Source: Dipteris shenzhenensis (lineage: Eukaryota; Polypodiophyta; Polypodiopsida; Gleicheniales). Taken from it: a DNA stretch of 64,000 bases. This document shows, piece by piece, positions 9,971 to 21,470 of the stretch. The position numbers and the translations under genes were made by a program. The stretch lies in the NCBI GenBank assembly GCA_047967505.1, contig CM106541.1; one strand, given 5' to 3'. Under the pieces are notes generated by a model. That model saw nothing but the letters and a program-made list of their open reading frames with translations, searched no databases and was not told where the DNA came from. The stretch's first letter is position 1, and the number at the start of each line of letters is the position of its first letter.

Positions 9971-11310
9971 TCTAGTGACTTTACAAGGGTGGCACATGAG
10001 GAAAATTTTCCTAAAGTAAATGATTGAACTACCAAGTGAGTCACTTGGATACTTCCTACTACCAAGGTACTGATATGGAATTAGATGTGTGAAAATATCA
10101 ATGATAGATCTCTCTATTATGAGCTAATTTGGTTGTTCAAGCAAGGGCTTAATTTGTTTGGTGGAGCTTAATCTCCTCTTAACTTGTGCTAATCTACAAC
10201 TAGCCTAAATGTCGATATGAGTAGTTCCTTTTATGTGTTGGTTTGGAGAGGTTGCAACTAAATCAGGAGAGGTTTTGATGATGAAGTTGTGTGAATATAC
10301 ACTATGTAAATGTTAAAAATCAAAATTGAGATCACAACTATGTAGGACATAAGCTGTTAATCATTTAATTGCTTGTTGCTCCCTCCAAATTCATTAAGGA
10401 TAAAAAGTTACGGCTGTGCATATCCTATAGAGAGAGACTATCTATATGGCATGTGGCAAATGATGGTATGGCAATGTGATGAATGTTGATTGTTAGTGAC
10501 ACGATAGTGCTAATGTGGCAATATTGACATCGTAGTGTTGATTATTGACTTACTGACTATTATTTTGAGTACTCTAACTGTTAATCTAGTTGCTTTGATT
10601 ATCAATTTGACTAGGCAAAAGGTGCCACATAGCAATTGCTTAGGTGGATAGAGGGAAGCTACAACAAGTGTTGCAGGAGTAAATGGTGTGATTGGTGCGA
10701 TGCAGACTTTAGAGGCCACTACTAGACAGATTGTGCAGGATAGTGTATGTTGGTAGATTGTAGGCTCAGATGATGACAGAGTAGAGAAGCTGTGAGCTTG
10801 CTACTTCATATTGAGGTACGTTTTTCAGGAGCAATAGTAGCATAAGTTGTAGAAGATGGGTGTTGATGTGGAGGTGTGACAGAGTGTGGATTGTAGTATT
10901 ACGATTCCTAGTTTTTCAGAAGTAGTAGCAGAGGACATAGGTCAAGTGTGCATAAGTTTTGGTGAAGAGCAGGGGTCACTGGGCTGTTGATTACACATAA
11001 GAGGATGGTAGAGACAGGCAGTGTAGCAATCATGGGTAGTAGTGGTTAGGTAGGACAGTGGCAAATACGAGTTGGTCAGCGACAACACAGAGAGACTCAT
11101 GCGAAACATAGACTATGAAGAGGGTCTAGAGGAGAGCTATGCAAGGAGGTCTCCATTTCCTCCAAGAGAGTACTAAATAGGATTTGCATAGAACCTCTAT
11201 CAAGTGGTGCTGTGCAATGGAGGCAAACATGTAGGAGGCCACTGGAGGCACAACAGGTGGAGCAATAGAGCAGTTGCGATATGAGTAGGAGTGAATGGAG
11301 TAGTAGTAGA
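9971..11310. other. AT-rich intergenic stretch, no gene recognised
   Basis: No coding motif was recognised on either strand; the open stretches are short. Part may be the leader or LTR of the minus-strand copia relic to its left. I found no paired LTR or primer binding site. Confidence 0.4.
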
Positions 11311-11312
11311 AC

Positions 11313-11700
11313 ATGAAAATCATGGGTAATGCAGTAGAGGTAGCATGGCGAGGCTACTTGTCTGAGCTAGGAGGTGCATACCTTGAGGTAGCGGGACATT
11401 CAATGGATGAGGTTGATGATGGAGGCTTGACGACAACTTATTGTGGACTTCGAGGCAAATGGATGTGCAAAGTTCAAACCCAAGGAGGCAAGCAAGAGGT
11501 GATGAAAACCAAGGGGACAGCTTTGCTCATGTGGGTTCTTGAAGATCTCAATGAGTCCATTAGGGCTATTATAGCCAAAATATAATTTTGAACCCGTGCC
11601 TTGTGAGCACAGGGGTGAAGGACTACTCCACAAGATAGGCCTATGTGGAGGCTAGACACCACATAAATCTCAATGTAAGCTTTAATAAAAAAAAATTAAT
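11313..11700 (+). other. 90-codon ORF followed by a poly(A)-like tail, unidentified
   Basis: An open frame 11313-11585 ends in MWVLEDLNESIRAIIAKI. It is followed about 100 bp later by CTTTAATAAAAAAAAATT (about 11680-11697), which could be the 3' tail of a retroposed sequence. Nothing in the protein is recognisable. A degenerate SINE or LINE 3' end is possible; a chance ORF is equally likely. Confidence 0.25.
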
Positions 11701-11739
11701 TCTAATATTTTTCCCCAAAAAGAATCTAACATATATCTT

Positions 11740-12200
11740 TATTTGAAAATAAATTTCTCTCTCTCTAACACTCCCTATTTTTTCCTAGCCCCCCCAAAAT
11801 TTTCTATATTTTTTCTTACTTCTCAAATCTTTCCTATATTTTTTCCTTTTTTAATATTATCCTTTTTTGTAATCACACCCCCCCCCTTTTTAATTTCCCC
11901 CCCAATTATCCCCTCTTCCCCTAATTATTTTCAATTCTTTCTCCACTTTCCCCTAATTATTCCCAACTTTTTTCCTTTCTTATTTATTTCTAATTTCATC
12001 CTCTTTTCCTTAAGGTTCTAGATTTTCCTATTTTCTACCCGTAATTATATTCCCCCCCTTTATCCCCTTTTTTCTAAAATTTTAACCCCCTCCTCCTCTT
12101 ACTCTAACTAAACCCACCTTCTCTCTAGTCCACCTTACCACACCAACCCCCTTTTGTGGCCCTCAAACTTCTCCTTATGGGGGAACGTATTTTTTTTGGA
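11740..12200. repeat. C/T homopolymer-rich tract
   Basis: Long runs of T and C (CCCCCCC, TTTTTT) on the + strand over about 450 bp. No gene. Confidence 0.85.
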
Positions 12201-12265
12201 GCTGAATTATTATATCTTTCCTAACAAAGTAATATAAATATTTCCCCCCAAAAAAAAACTATGAG

Positions 12266-12514
12266 TTGGATCTATTTCTGGCCATTGAGGAACAGTGTTC
12301 CTTAGTTCAAGAAGTGTCAACCATCGATTCATGGGTGTTGGATAGTGGTGCCTCCCATCACATGACCTACAAGAAGGGTCTATATTGTTCCATGCAGCCT
12401 CTACAGGAACCCACCATCGTGACGGTTGTAAATAACGCAAAATGCCTTGTTGAGGGTACAGGTACGGTTTCATTTGTTTTTGTAAATGGAGATGTTAAGA
12501 AACTATCTAAATAG
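12266..12514 (+). pseudogene. Ty1/copia protease fragment
   Basis: An 82-codon frame contains DSWVLDSGASHHMTYKKGL, the intact copia retropepsin active site (DSGAS-HMT). TIVTVVNNAKCLVEGTGTVSF follows, matching the 'V-V-NG----V-G-G-V-' strand. Gag upstream and integrase downstream are missing, so this is an isolated scrap, about one third of a copia protease region, in + orientation. Confidence 0.8.
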
Positions 12515-12559
12515 ATGAACTCCCTTGAAAACATCGTTTGCTTTTTCTTTGGCTTTACC

Positions 12560-13260
12560 ACTATACTAGGAGGTAGTGCCCATGTGCACTTACCCTCTTG
12601 TTTCTCTTAAAGACGTTTGAAGTTTTTTTTTTTTGGAAAATGTATTTAAAAAAAGACTCACCTACCCATGGTCCAATGAGGGGCATCGTGCCAAGGAGCA
12701 ACGCAAGTATTGAACGCAGATAGTCAGCTCTAGTAGGCAGACCCCCTTGGGCTATGATGTTTCAAGTTAGAGGCTCAGTGATTCTACTGTCCACCACCTT
12801 GGTACAAAATATCATACTGGATTAAGGGTGTTTATAGACTATGAGTGGATTCATGCCACCCGCCTACCTATGGAGGAGGAATAGAATTGGAGGAGGATGG
12901 TTGCTGGGTGTGGTGGTGCACACCAGCCAGCGGTTAGCACGCTACTAACTTATGTCCCCAATGTGAGATGGGTGTAGTGGTTGGAGGAGATGGAATGGGC
13001 CAATGATGTCGCGGTTGGAAGAGTTGGCCATGGAGTGGGCATCCTCCGAGGGCCGAACATAAATCTTCTGTGTCATTGTCTAGGGCCGACCCTTCTATGG
13101 GGCCAACGAGGATGTAATACCTTCAACACCAACGTTTGCAGGATGGCTGGCGGGTGGTGTGAAGGCAAGCTATGTCCACCCATGCTTGCCTGAAGATGCA
13201 TCTGGGGACATGGGCGGGAAGTGGGCAGGCAATCTTGCGGCGCGTATTGTTGCCGCGGGC
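12560..13260. other. intergenic stretch upstream of the host gene
   Basis: No gene supported. Two open frames around 12981-13193 lack motifs. A GC-richer segment at 12900-13260 leads into the promoter of the methyltransferase-like gene. Confidence 0.5.
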
Positions 13261-13270
13261 TTGTTCTTAA

Positions 13271-13282
13271 GGCCCACGTGTC
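13271..13282 (+). promoter_or_regulatory. overlapping site II (TGGGCC) and G-box (CACGTG) motifs
   Basis: GGCCCA at 13271-13276 is TGGGCC on the other strand, the site II element common in plant genes for translation and organelle proteins. It overlaps CCACGTGTC (13274-13282), a G-box/ABRE core. Both lie about 90-100 bp before the ATG at 13371. No clear TATA box is seen, which is usual for such housekeeping promoters. Function is inferred from motif and position. Confidence 0.45.
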
Positions 13283-13370
13283 GAGTGACAAAATAAGGAA
13301 GCAGCTGAAGTACTGAAAACTCTTCTGTTGCAACCAAACATTTGTTTTTCTCAGTGTTGAAACTGAAAAG

Positions 13371-13700
13371 ATGGCAACGCTCTCTTGTAATCACCGCCTG
13401 GTTCGTCTCCTTCCGGTTCTTGTGCTCCCCGTTTCCAATGGCCTTCCGAGACTCAAGCCTCATATTACCTTTGTAGCTCCGTTTCATTGCGAACATCCCC
13501 GGACCTCACGTTTGGGATCTAGACCTGGCACGTTTGGTTGCTTGCTGCATGCAATGCGCCTAGCACATACACGTGCTGCCACTTCTTCTGAGTTACTCGG
13601 ACCAGTGGGTGCAAGTCAATTGGAGAATATGGGTGATTATAAACAGCACAACTTAATTCCAACCTTGTCAGCCAGAATCAGTTGTAGCGGCGATATTGCG
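13371..13700 (+). CDS. exon 1, L11 methyltransferase-like (transit peptide and first strand)
   Basis: ATG at 13371 opens 110 codons. The N-terminus MATLSCNHRLVRLLPVLVLP is positively charged and rich in Leu/Ser/His, and the first acidic residue comes at about residue 41, so plastid or mitochondrial import is likely. The last residues, LSARISCSGDIA, begin the PrmA N-terminal domain (compare the WIQLKLN...A strand of bacterial PrmA). The exon ends GCG at 13698-13700 with donor GTACGT. The open frame runs on into the intron to 13751 but loses all similarity after the donor. Confidence 0.85.
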
Positions 13701-14364
13701 GTACGTTTGCACTTTTTTTACGTCCAAAGCATTTGCAGGATTACAAAATGAAAATGTAGAGCATTGCATGGGAGCTAGGTATCTTTGTTTTATGTTTAAG
13801 CTCTGGGCAGATAATCTATGTTGTGTAGCTCTGGAAACGATTAGTTTATCTGCTGTGTCTAGTAGAAGTCCGAGAAGTTAGCTGAAATAAGCAGTGAGAT
13901 TTACATTCGTTAAAGATGGACTGGGCTCGGACAGTCGACTCCTCCACAATAGAGAAGTCCATGAAATAGATGAGTGACTTGTTAATGTGCCTTTGTTAAG
14001 CCTCTTTGTTTGGCAGTCAGTTCTAGCCTCAATTTATCAGAACCAGTTACATCTAGTACAGATTGGAATTTGGAGGACATAGGTCCCTTGATATTGCTCC
14101 CATGCAAGCGTTTGCCTGTGAACGGCACTGACAATACTCAAATAAGACATTCCTTTTAGGTTTGTTTAAGGCTACCCAAAATTTGCAATCTTTGAATAAC
14201 GTGTGATTGCGTGCTATGTCACTTGCAATTTAAGTGAATCAATTAGAGAACTCCCATCCACAAGTGAGCTTGATGATGTCAGGACCCTTTCAGAACAACA
14301 GTGCGTCATTCTTTGACTAAGTCATCCATTGGGTTTGTGTGGAAAGATTGCTTACATTGATATT

Positions 14365-14600
14365 TCAATAAATTCTTTCTATCGTTAGCTGTGCTTTGCC
14401 CTATCAACTATCTTATCTAAGCTTGTTTCCATTAAAATGCTAGCTTGGGAGAGACTAAAACGAGATACTTTAGTTTTCACAGGCATTTGTAGCACGAAGA
14501 GAATGCATTTACTTTCAAGCGTAGCCTTCTCCTTTTGTGCTAGCCTTTGTGGCTGAGCTTGCTCCTCATCTTCAAAGTTCTCATTAAAACTTATTACAAA
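14365..14600. repeat. dispersed repeat, related to 47640-47830
   Basis: The segment starting ATTCTTTCTATC, with GGGAGAGACTAAA and GTGCTAGCCTT, is collinear with 47650-47810. The two copies are clearly diverged and lie in introns 1 and 4. No coding motif; possibly LTR fragments. Confidence 0.5.
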
Positions 14601-14639
14601 GAGCAAGCCACCCTATATGTATCAAGGTATTGTCAAAGC

Positions 14640-14960
14640 ATTGACTGCAGGTCAAAGTTGGACACAACAACAGAGACCTAGAGAAGGCATTCAGTGCTTT
14701 TTCAAAGACGAGGGAAGCCATCTAAATTATAGGGATGGTCAAAGGAACGATCATTCGATTGAAATAAGACAATCAAATGCTTCTATTGCAGTAAGATAGG
14801 GCATTGTGCCAAGGTTGTTGTGAAGGAGAGAAACACCATGGCAACATTGTTGTGAGGAGCTGTTCATACCATCGAGGAGGTACCTATTCACACCAATGTT
14901 ATATTTGTTAATGAGGATAACCAAGTAAAGCACATAACACACAAAACATTACATGTGTAG
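14640..14960 (+). pseudogene. copia Gag zinc-knuckle relic
   Basis: A frame around 14772-14857 reads IKCFYCSKIGHCAKVV. It has C-x2-C-x4-H of the copia Gag knuckle, but the final Cys is replaced by Val. A frameshift precedes it and a stop follows (tga near 14855); beyond lies EEVPIHTNVIFVNEDNQVK. It is a small sense-strand scrap inside intron 1. Confidence 0.55.
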
Positions 14961-14999
14961 TCGGTAAAGACGTGCCAAAAATAAAGTAATAAATAAATG

Positions 15000-16079
15000 A
15001 GAATGAACGTAAATTGGTGCCCATCATGTAATGATGGTCTGTTACACTTTCTCTGTTGAATCATCTCTAGGACTATTTGGTACTTGTTTCCACGTTTGAA
15101 ATTTGCTTGGGTCTTTATGGCAGTCGCAGCTGGTGCAAACCCCTTTTAAAGAAGGTGGTTGTTCTTCTATGATTGGGCAGCTGCACCTTTGGAGTATTGA
15201 GGTGGTCGTTGCTATTGGAGGTTCAACTAGAAGAAGAAGAAACAGGATCCTGGATATGGCTGACGTAGAGTCTGCCATGAGAGCTTCAAGAGAACTTTCA
15301 AATCATGGATTGGCTTGGGAGCAAGAAACATATATGCATAAAGGGAAAGCAGTAAACTCAAGGCTGATTCATACAGATGTGGAGGGAGAAGATGAACAAA
15401 GGAGACCTGACATACGATGCTGCCTTGAAGCAGACCTAAGAAGATTACAACAAAACTGTTCAAGGCCAATATCGCTTACTGTAGTCTAAAGCTCCTTCCA
15501 ACTGATGGAGAGGAGATGGAACTTTTGTGATGATTTGATGGAGAGGGGGGTGTCCCATCCTTTTTATAGGCTTCTTGAAGGGCAGATTAGACGAAGGGCT
15601 GACTGGACAGCAGACCAATCAGCCACCTGCCATGTAGCCTGCCACATGGTAGACATGCTGCTTGCACACAGCCAGCGGGTCTATAGATCTCATACATAGC
15701 TAGATAAATCCATTTGGTCACCTATACAGACGTTTGTAAACCTGTTATTTTGGTCCCAATGGGGTGGGATCTTGATGACATTGCCAATGCCACATAACCC
15801 ACTATGTAGTTCACAATGGCAATTGTGATTGCACAAGCATGATGCATTATGGCGACCCAAATTAATGCATTCAGTGCATTGCATATGAAATTCGGCTCTT
15901 GGAAGGGGGCTTGGGTGAGTTTCATTTTGGGCCCAATTTTGGAAGCAAACACTTGGATGTTACTATTTGGGACCCCATGGCATGGTCAAAGCTACACAGT
16001 GCATGACGCAAACACCAAATCCAATAATCCAGCCCGTGATGGCTGAATTATGTCTTTCTCCCATCCTACATACATACCA
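15000..16079. other. intron 1 stretch, no gene recognised
   Basis: Open stretches on both strands at 15042-15489 show no motif and no splice-site support. Nothing identifiable was seen up to the LINE relic at 16.08 kb. Confidence 0.4.
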
Positions 16080-17340
16080 GCTTCTCCTGGAGTCAAAGTG
16101 ATGAAACCCCAAACTGCCCAATAGGGATCCTCAATGAACGGAGTTGAATCTAAGTATACCTTGGAGGATCGAGAAAGCCCTCATTAGAAATGCGCAAATA
16201 CTGATCTTTGTGGGGAAGCTGAGCTTCACTGGAGCTCACTGGGTGCCAACCAAGTCCTGAATGTGTGTAGTTGTAGAAGGTCCTCACGTATGACCTCGTT
16301 GACCTCATGATACCCGAGTGGGAGAAATGGTGCATCAATGTTGTTCTGGAAGGGGGCAATCTATCAGTGTGGAGCCCCAATCTCTCAAACCACCTGCATG
16401 TGTGTGCGTACCAGCATCTCTGATCACCCTCAACTGCTAGGGTCATAGAAAAGGATAGTGCTAACCATGGTAGTCTGCGTCGCCGTGAAGTATAGTCACC
16501 TTATCCTCTGACAAGATACAGATAAGTGATGACCTAGAAGGCTATATCAAGATGCAATGGAGACGACCCAAACCATGGTTAACAAGTACGATCACGTTCG
16601 ATGCGTACCGTTCGATATTAGTGCAGTACTAAACGAACTAAAAAATCTAAGGCGTACGTTCGATGGTACGTTTGATACCCAAAAAAAATGACAAAGATTT
16701 TAGAGTTTTGGAGTAGGTACTTGTACAAGCTTTAAAACTTGTACGAACATGTAATACAGATGCTTGATGGAGATAAAGAGGGAGAGAGATTTAGATGCTT
16801 GATGCAGCTTGAGCCTCGTCACTTGTTGGAGATGGAAAAGAGAGAGTCGAGACTCAGAGTCGGAGGTAGATGCTTAGTGTGAGATCATAGTGAGGAGAGA
16901 GGGGGTTTATATGGAGCCTTGCCATTTGGGAGGCCCATAATCAGTTTGGTAGAACCACCACCAATAACAAAACCAGTCATCCAAAACAACGAAAGCAAAA
17001 AAAAAGAACATAACGTATGGATCGTACGGTACCGTACGGAACGTTTCGTACGGTAAACGAGGGCAACCATGACCCAAACTTTGCCTAATGATCTAGTGGG
17101 ACAGCTTATTGTGTATCATACGCAATACCATGAGAACCTAGAGACGCTCTACCCGAGCCTACTCTACATCAGAGAAATCCAATCCCCAACGAGGGCTACC
17201 ATCTGTCTGCTGGCCGGACCAAGGAGTCGAAAAGGAGAGCCTTGGTCTAAGGGTCCTAAAAGTGTGAGGGGAAGCACTGTCTCTGCAAACTGGCTAACGA
17301 GGCACATCCTCTGCTCAGCATCGCCGATCCCATCGTAACA
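16080..17340 (-). pseudogene. LINE C-terminal relic, split by a MITE
   Basis: The minus frame 16446-16150 reads AVEGDQRCWYAHTCRWFERL and then LRISNEGFLDPPRYT. It is collinear with the LINE at 30.1-34.8 kb, which has AAEGDEQCWYARTHKWFVRL and LRISEEGFITPPGYT. DNA at 17180-17335 matches 31500-31660 of the same LINE. The two parts are separated by the 499-bp element at 16573-17071. The copy is truncated at both ends and has stops. Confidence 0.8.
16573..17071. mobile_element. hAT-like MITE 1 (499 bp)
   Basis: The element begins CATGGTTAAC and ends GGCAACCATG, so its termini are inverted CATGGTT. It is flanked by the perfect 8-bp duplication ACCCAAAC (16565-16572 and 17072-17079) within the LINE relic, so the insertion is younger than the LINE. 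Both ends carry subterminal TACG-rich short palindromes (such as GTACGGTACCGTACG). No transposase is encoded. The 8-bp duplication with short TIRs fits the hAT superfamily. A second member with the same termini lies at 40380-41039. Confidence 0.8.
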
Positions 17341-18058
17341 ATAGGACCAGAAAAGAGAAGCCCTAGATCATGGGCCCTATACGTTGAGCAATTAATGACT
17401 AACCAAGTGTCGAGGTTGTGGAGCATTGAATTCAAATGATTCATCCACAAGAAAATTAAAAAGCATTAAGGACCCAGTATTGGTTGAAACCTAGGCAAAA
17501 CATGGTACCCTCCAAGTAGATTAATTCAATCCATCATATGCCTTCTCAAAATTGATAAATGTTGACATGAGTAGTGGCTTTTCAAAAAGTGGTTCAAGGT
17601 ACTCCAATTCTACGTAGAACTCGTTCGGGCACTATAGGCATTCATGGATCTAGATGAAATACAATAGCTTTAGGCAAGGCATTTAGGCCATAGAGAGTAG
17701 TGCGATCCTTCTCCAATAATAGGGTCTTATCATCCCCTTTGGGGACAAAAATTAGATATACATTAAGACCCGACCTTTTGTAAAGTGGCTACTTTTTGTT
17801 TCTTTTTCTTTTCCTTATAAAGTGGTGAAGCTTTCTCTTTCCTCATTGAACTTTGGTTTGTTCTCCAATTATATTTTCGTATGTTATACACTTACTTCAT
17901 GAGCTCCTTTGAGCTCTGTACCTTCGTGAGTGTTTTTCATTTGTTTTAAGATTAGGGAAAACATTTTCTATTGGCTGTAAAGTTGGTTAAATTGAATAAT
18001 TTTAATTGCACAAAGAGTCTTGATTTTACACTTTGTTGTTGGGCTTATCATTTCATAG
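17341..18058. other. 3' part of intron 1, no gene
   Basis: Nothing recognised. It ends in a TTTACACTTTGTTGTTGGG stretch and the acceptor ATTTCATAG before exon 2. Confidence 0.5.
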
Positions 18059-18145
18059 GATGGATTGATGGAAGCCTTGATGAGTTTTGGGGCTTCTTCA
18101 GTGAGCATTGAAGATGGGAGTTCTAGTGGAACCGTGGATGAAGAG
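18059..18145 (+). CDS. exon 2, L11 methyltransferase-like
   Basis: Eighty-seven bases, 29 codons in phase 0, reading DGLMEALMSFGASSVSIED and then GSSSGTVDEE. The first part matches the conserved 'L-EAL-E-GA-SV---D' helix and strand of the PrmA N-terminal domain. Acceptor TTTCATAG and donor GTAATG flank it. It joins exon 1 as ...SCSGDIA-DGLMEAL.... Confidence 0.88.
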
Positions 18146-18539
18146 GTAATGCCACACAATTGAGCAGGCAACCGTTTTTTACATGTTTCTTCTTGGAGTA
18201 TTCTTGTTGTATTTATCACCTAGCGTTCTAAGGATCTTACTGTATGTTAAACCTCAGACTCCATGGAGTCCACAACTCTAGATCTAGAGTTGCATTTCAA
18301 AGCATCATTCAATGGTAGAGTTGCCTTTTACTCTTTCGTATCCGCAAGGGCCCAAGCGCTATCTTGAGAAAAGTTGAATATAGATGAAGTGTATACATTG
18401 CACCAATCCATCCAATGACATGAAATGGACCTAGCAATCTTGAATGTCCTAGTCCCCTTTCACAGCATTAGACTAGCCTAACCCCAAACTAGGCTAGATA
18501 TAACTTCTACCGTATGATATGTAGTGGTCATGTGAGACC

Positions 18540-19060
18540 TAGTTGTTGTGGGCTGTTAAGCAACCTCAATCCTTACGACAATTATTATGCATTTGTAACT
18601 GCAGCTATTCAATTACACAAGTGCATATGGATCCACATGCAGGTGTAACATTATGTATATGCACACACTTACACTTTCATGGGTGCCCATGCATACTCCC
18701 ATACTCATATGTACAAGGATCTCATGTGTACCCCTACATTGGATGCATACTCATTTTATACATACATGCACTCATCCACACACACATACAAGAATGCACA
18801 TCCATTTTGCATGCATGAATACATATATAAACTTAGACATTTGCCACCATTAGGTCCTCATTGTCAAGACATTCAAAATAAATATCCATTGCACAAACTG
18901 CAATTCTAAAAATAGTTGCTGCATTCTTTCCTTTGATAATATGTTTGATGCCCATCATATTTTTTGATAACGTGTTCAGTATTTATTATAAAAAATCAAG
19001 ATGCTGCATTCTTTCCTTTGATAATGTGTTTGGTGTCCATTATGTTTTTTGAAGATAGGC
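18540..19060. repeat. CA/TG-rich stretch and a 90-bp direct duplication in intron 2
   Basis: 18640-18800 is rich in CACA, CATG and TACA words without being a clean microsatellite. GCTGCATTCTTTCCTTTGAT begins two direct copies at about 18918 and 19002 (roughly 60-90 bp each, diverged). Confidence 0.6.
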
Positions 19061-19303
19061 CTAGCAAAAATAATTCATATTGATAGTTCGAGGGTTTAAT
19101 TCGTAGCAATTTGCTGACAAATACCTATTGAAAGCTTTTGTGTTCTGAGAAGCTACTTGCATTTAGATGCGTTTTTTACTTGAGCTAAAGGTTTGCAAAG
19201 AATATCTATTGTGCTACAACTACAAGAAATGCATATTCTTTGTGCTTTGAACAATATATATTGCTAATTGATGAGTTATGTCCACACCCACATTCCATTT
19301 TAG

Positions 19304-19360
19304 GGTTCGTCAAATGGCCCGGAGGCTTGGGATAACGAGAGGCGGCACTTTTGGAAGCAG
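19304..19360 (+). CDS. exon 3, L11 methyltransferase-like
   Basis: Fifty-seven bases, 19 codons in phase 0: GSSNGPEAWDNERRHFWKQ. The acidic/aromatic 'E-W--------W' pattern fits the PrmA segment before the ferredoxin-like second half (bacterial '...ETRLWGDT...'). Acceptor CATTTTAG, donor GTACAT. It is followed by a 19.45-kb intron. Confidence 0.82.
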
Positions 19361-19736
19361 GTACATTCCCTAGGTGGACCTAATGTGTTCCCCTTTTGTG
19401 GTTATGTGAATTGACTGCAGGCTACCAAATCCCAAAGAGACCAAAGATAAATGCATTGATAGAATATCGAAGCATCGTTTGATGAACTTGTGGAAAGGTT
19501 TTGAATTAGAAGTGACCTGTATGGGTTTGAAAAAGAGAAAACAGAGATAAACAACAACAGGAAGAACGTGTCTTTAGCTCTCATTCCAGATGATCTTTTC
19601 TCAATTTTGTTAGGTATTAAAAAAAGAGGCCTTGCTTTAATGAACAACCATTTTGCTTTGTGTGTAAGCACTACTTAAAAGAGTATCTATTGGGAACACC
19701 TCTACCTAGATACATTCATATATATGTGTGTGTGTG

Positions 19737-20873
19737 TGAGAGAGAGAGAGAACAAGAAGAAGAAGAAGAAGAATATATTATTGTCCTCTGAAGACCAAAA
19801 AATCGGCCTATGGGACCTGAGCAATACAAAATTCTTGTACACAAAGACTCCTCCCTTGGAGGGGAGGGTATTAAGAGAAACTACCTTTATGTAGGTGAGT
19901 TCCTGTGCTTGAAAAGCTTATAGACAAACGTTCCTAAAGCTGGGGGTGACCCGCTATGTAGCATATCAGCCAGTCTGTTATGTCCCTCGAGAAGAGAGCT
20001 AAATGCTTTCCGGATGTGAGTATAGTAAGGGCATATCATTACCATGTGTTCTTCAGTTTCTGCCATTCCTTGGTCACATAATTGGCATATTCTGCTCTCT
20101 TTTGGCATATCTTTCCATCCTCCTATTTCAATCTGCAGCTGGTGTGATCGGGTGCGAAGTGAGGCCAAAGCTCTTCGCATATGTATTGCCATAGGTGTGC
20201 AAATGTACTTCTGCGTGGCTGTTTCTCTTCCTGTATAAGTAGCCCAATATTCGGGGTTAATAAATGTACGGTAGTACTCAAACTTATCTCTGTTTTCAGC
20301 TGTTTGCCATTTCCTGTGTAGTGCATTCAGCATGTCATGATGAAAGGCATCCTCATCTACCTCCTCTGGAGAGTAGTCCAAGTACCTCTCTACCTCCCAT
20401 TTTTGGAACCATTTTTTTAAATCTAGTGCCCATCCAGATGCCAAAATCTTACCCTTATTCATCTTTTGGGACTTTTGACTTTCTACCCATGCCCTCTTTG
20501 GCAGCCTTTCATTATTCATGCGCTTGACCTGTGTGATGTATCTGAGTACTCTCTTCAAGGCATGCAACTCTATGGGTATGCATCCTATCTCTAGGAGTAG
20601 GAGAGAGTAGGGTGTGGTAGCCTTGATGCCAAGGTGTCTTCTAATGAAAGATTTCTGCATTTTTTCTACATCATTCCATTTTGATGATGGTATACTCCCC
20701 CCCCACACCTCTACCCCATAGAGCACTGTTTGTACCACATATGCCCCAAAAATCATGTTTCGTACTTGCCACCTTCTTGTGTTGGTATTGCTACAGTCAT
20801 TTTCAAATTGATAATACTTTCCCCATCCTGCATCAATTCTCCGTTGCACACAGCTGCTCCATTTGTTATTGGC

Positions 20874-20877
<4 letters not shown>
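19737..20877 (-). pseudogene. LINE family 2, 5'-truncated copy with an open 320-codon C-terminal region
   Basis: The minus frame 20849-19887 is open for 320 codons. It reads VVQTVLYGVEVWGGSIPSS, the 'Y--E-W' thumb region after LINE reverse transcriptase, and later RICQLCDQGMAETEEHMVMI-C, a C-x2-C...H...C zinc motif typical of the C-terminus of plant LINE ORF2. RT and endonuclease are missing (5' truncation at about 20877, next to an AG repeat). The 3' end has GTCCTCTGAAGACC (19783-19796, a hairpin), AATATATT, then a (CTT)n(CT)n tail on the minus strand at about 19737-19772. The long intact frame suggests a fairly recent copy, or relaxed decay. Confidence 0.8.
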
Positions 20878-20919
<42 letters not shown>

Positions 20920-21058
20920 TTTGATTGCCTGCAATCTCGTGTCTTTGATCATGATGTATATTTGTCCTATAGTGGGATTTTCTCTTGATGTATTATAGCT
21001 CTCCCTTTCTGGGATAGCTTCTTTGTAATATATGACTAAAAGATTCCACCAAAAAAAA
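20878..21058. repeat. (AG)n microsatellite and a short poly(A)-tailed segment
   Basis: About 40 bp of (AG)n at 20877-20916. It is followed by 140 bp ending TAAAAGATTCCACC plus twelve A residues (about 21048-21060). The oligo-A end in + orientation looks like another retroposon 3' terminus, unidentified. Confidence 0.55.
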
Positions 21059-21062
21059 AAAA

Positions 21063-21470
21063 GTGTGTGTGTGTGTGAGAGAGAGAAAGAAAGAAAGAAA
21101 TTTTATTAGAGTCTTCGGAAGACCGATGGGTCTATGAGACTGAAAGAAAACCTGATACAAATCACAGTAAGGGTGGAGCTACTGAAACGAGCATCATCAC
21201 CCGTGCTGAATCCTAAGTTTGATCATACATAATCAAATACATCTGGATGTAACAATGAAAAGAAAAGGACTGGAGCGGAGCGGAATCCTCCGTATGTCAT
21301 GTCCCTCTGGCTGGTGCATAGCCGGTGATGGGACGCTGGTGCCGGTCAAGGGGTGCCGTGCGTCTCGGTCTCCTGGACGAGGCTCGACGCAAGACCAGAG
21401 CTACTGTGACTCCCATGGGACATATCCCGGGTCTAAACAATGATGGGATCCTTGTGGTAGCCTATATACG
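21063..21470 (-). mobile_element. LINE family 1, extreme 5'-truncated copy
   Basis: Nearly collinear with 30106-30480, the 3' UTR and last codons of the larger LINE. The minus strand ends in AGACTCTAATAAAA then (TTTC)n(TC)n(AC)n. The hairpin AGTCTTCGGAAGACC sits at 21110-21124. Only about 0.4 kb of the element is present. Confidence 0.85.

Noticed and set aside
12905-12945. GCTGGGTGTGGTGGTGCACACC resembles the head of a 7SL-derived SINE (Alu-like)
   Set aside because: Only about 20 bases match, with no B box or 7SL continuation; probably a chance GT-rich hairpin.
13696-13881. ORF continuing beyond exon 1
   Set aside because: Similarity stops exactly at the GTACGT donor; this is intron.
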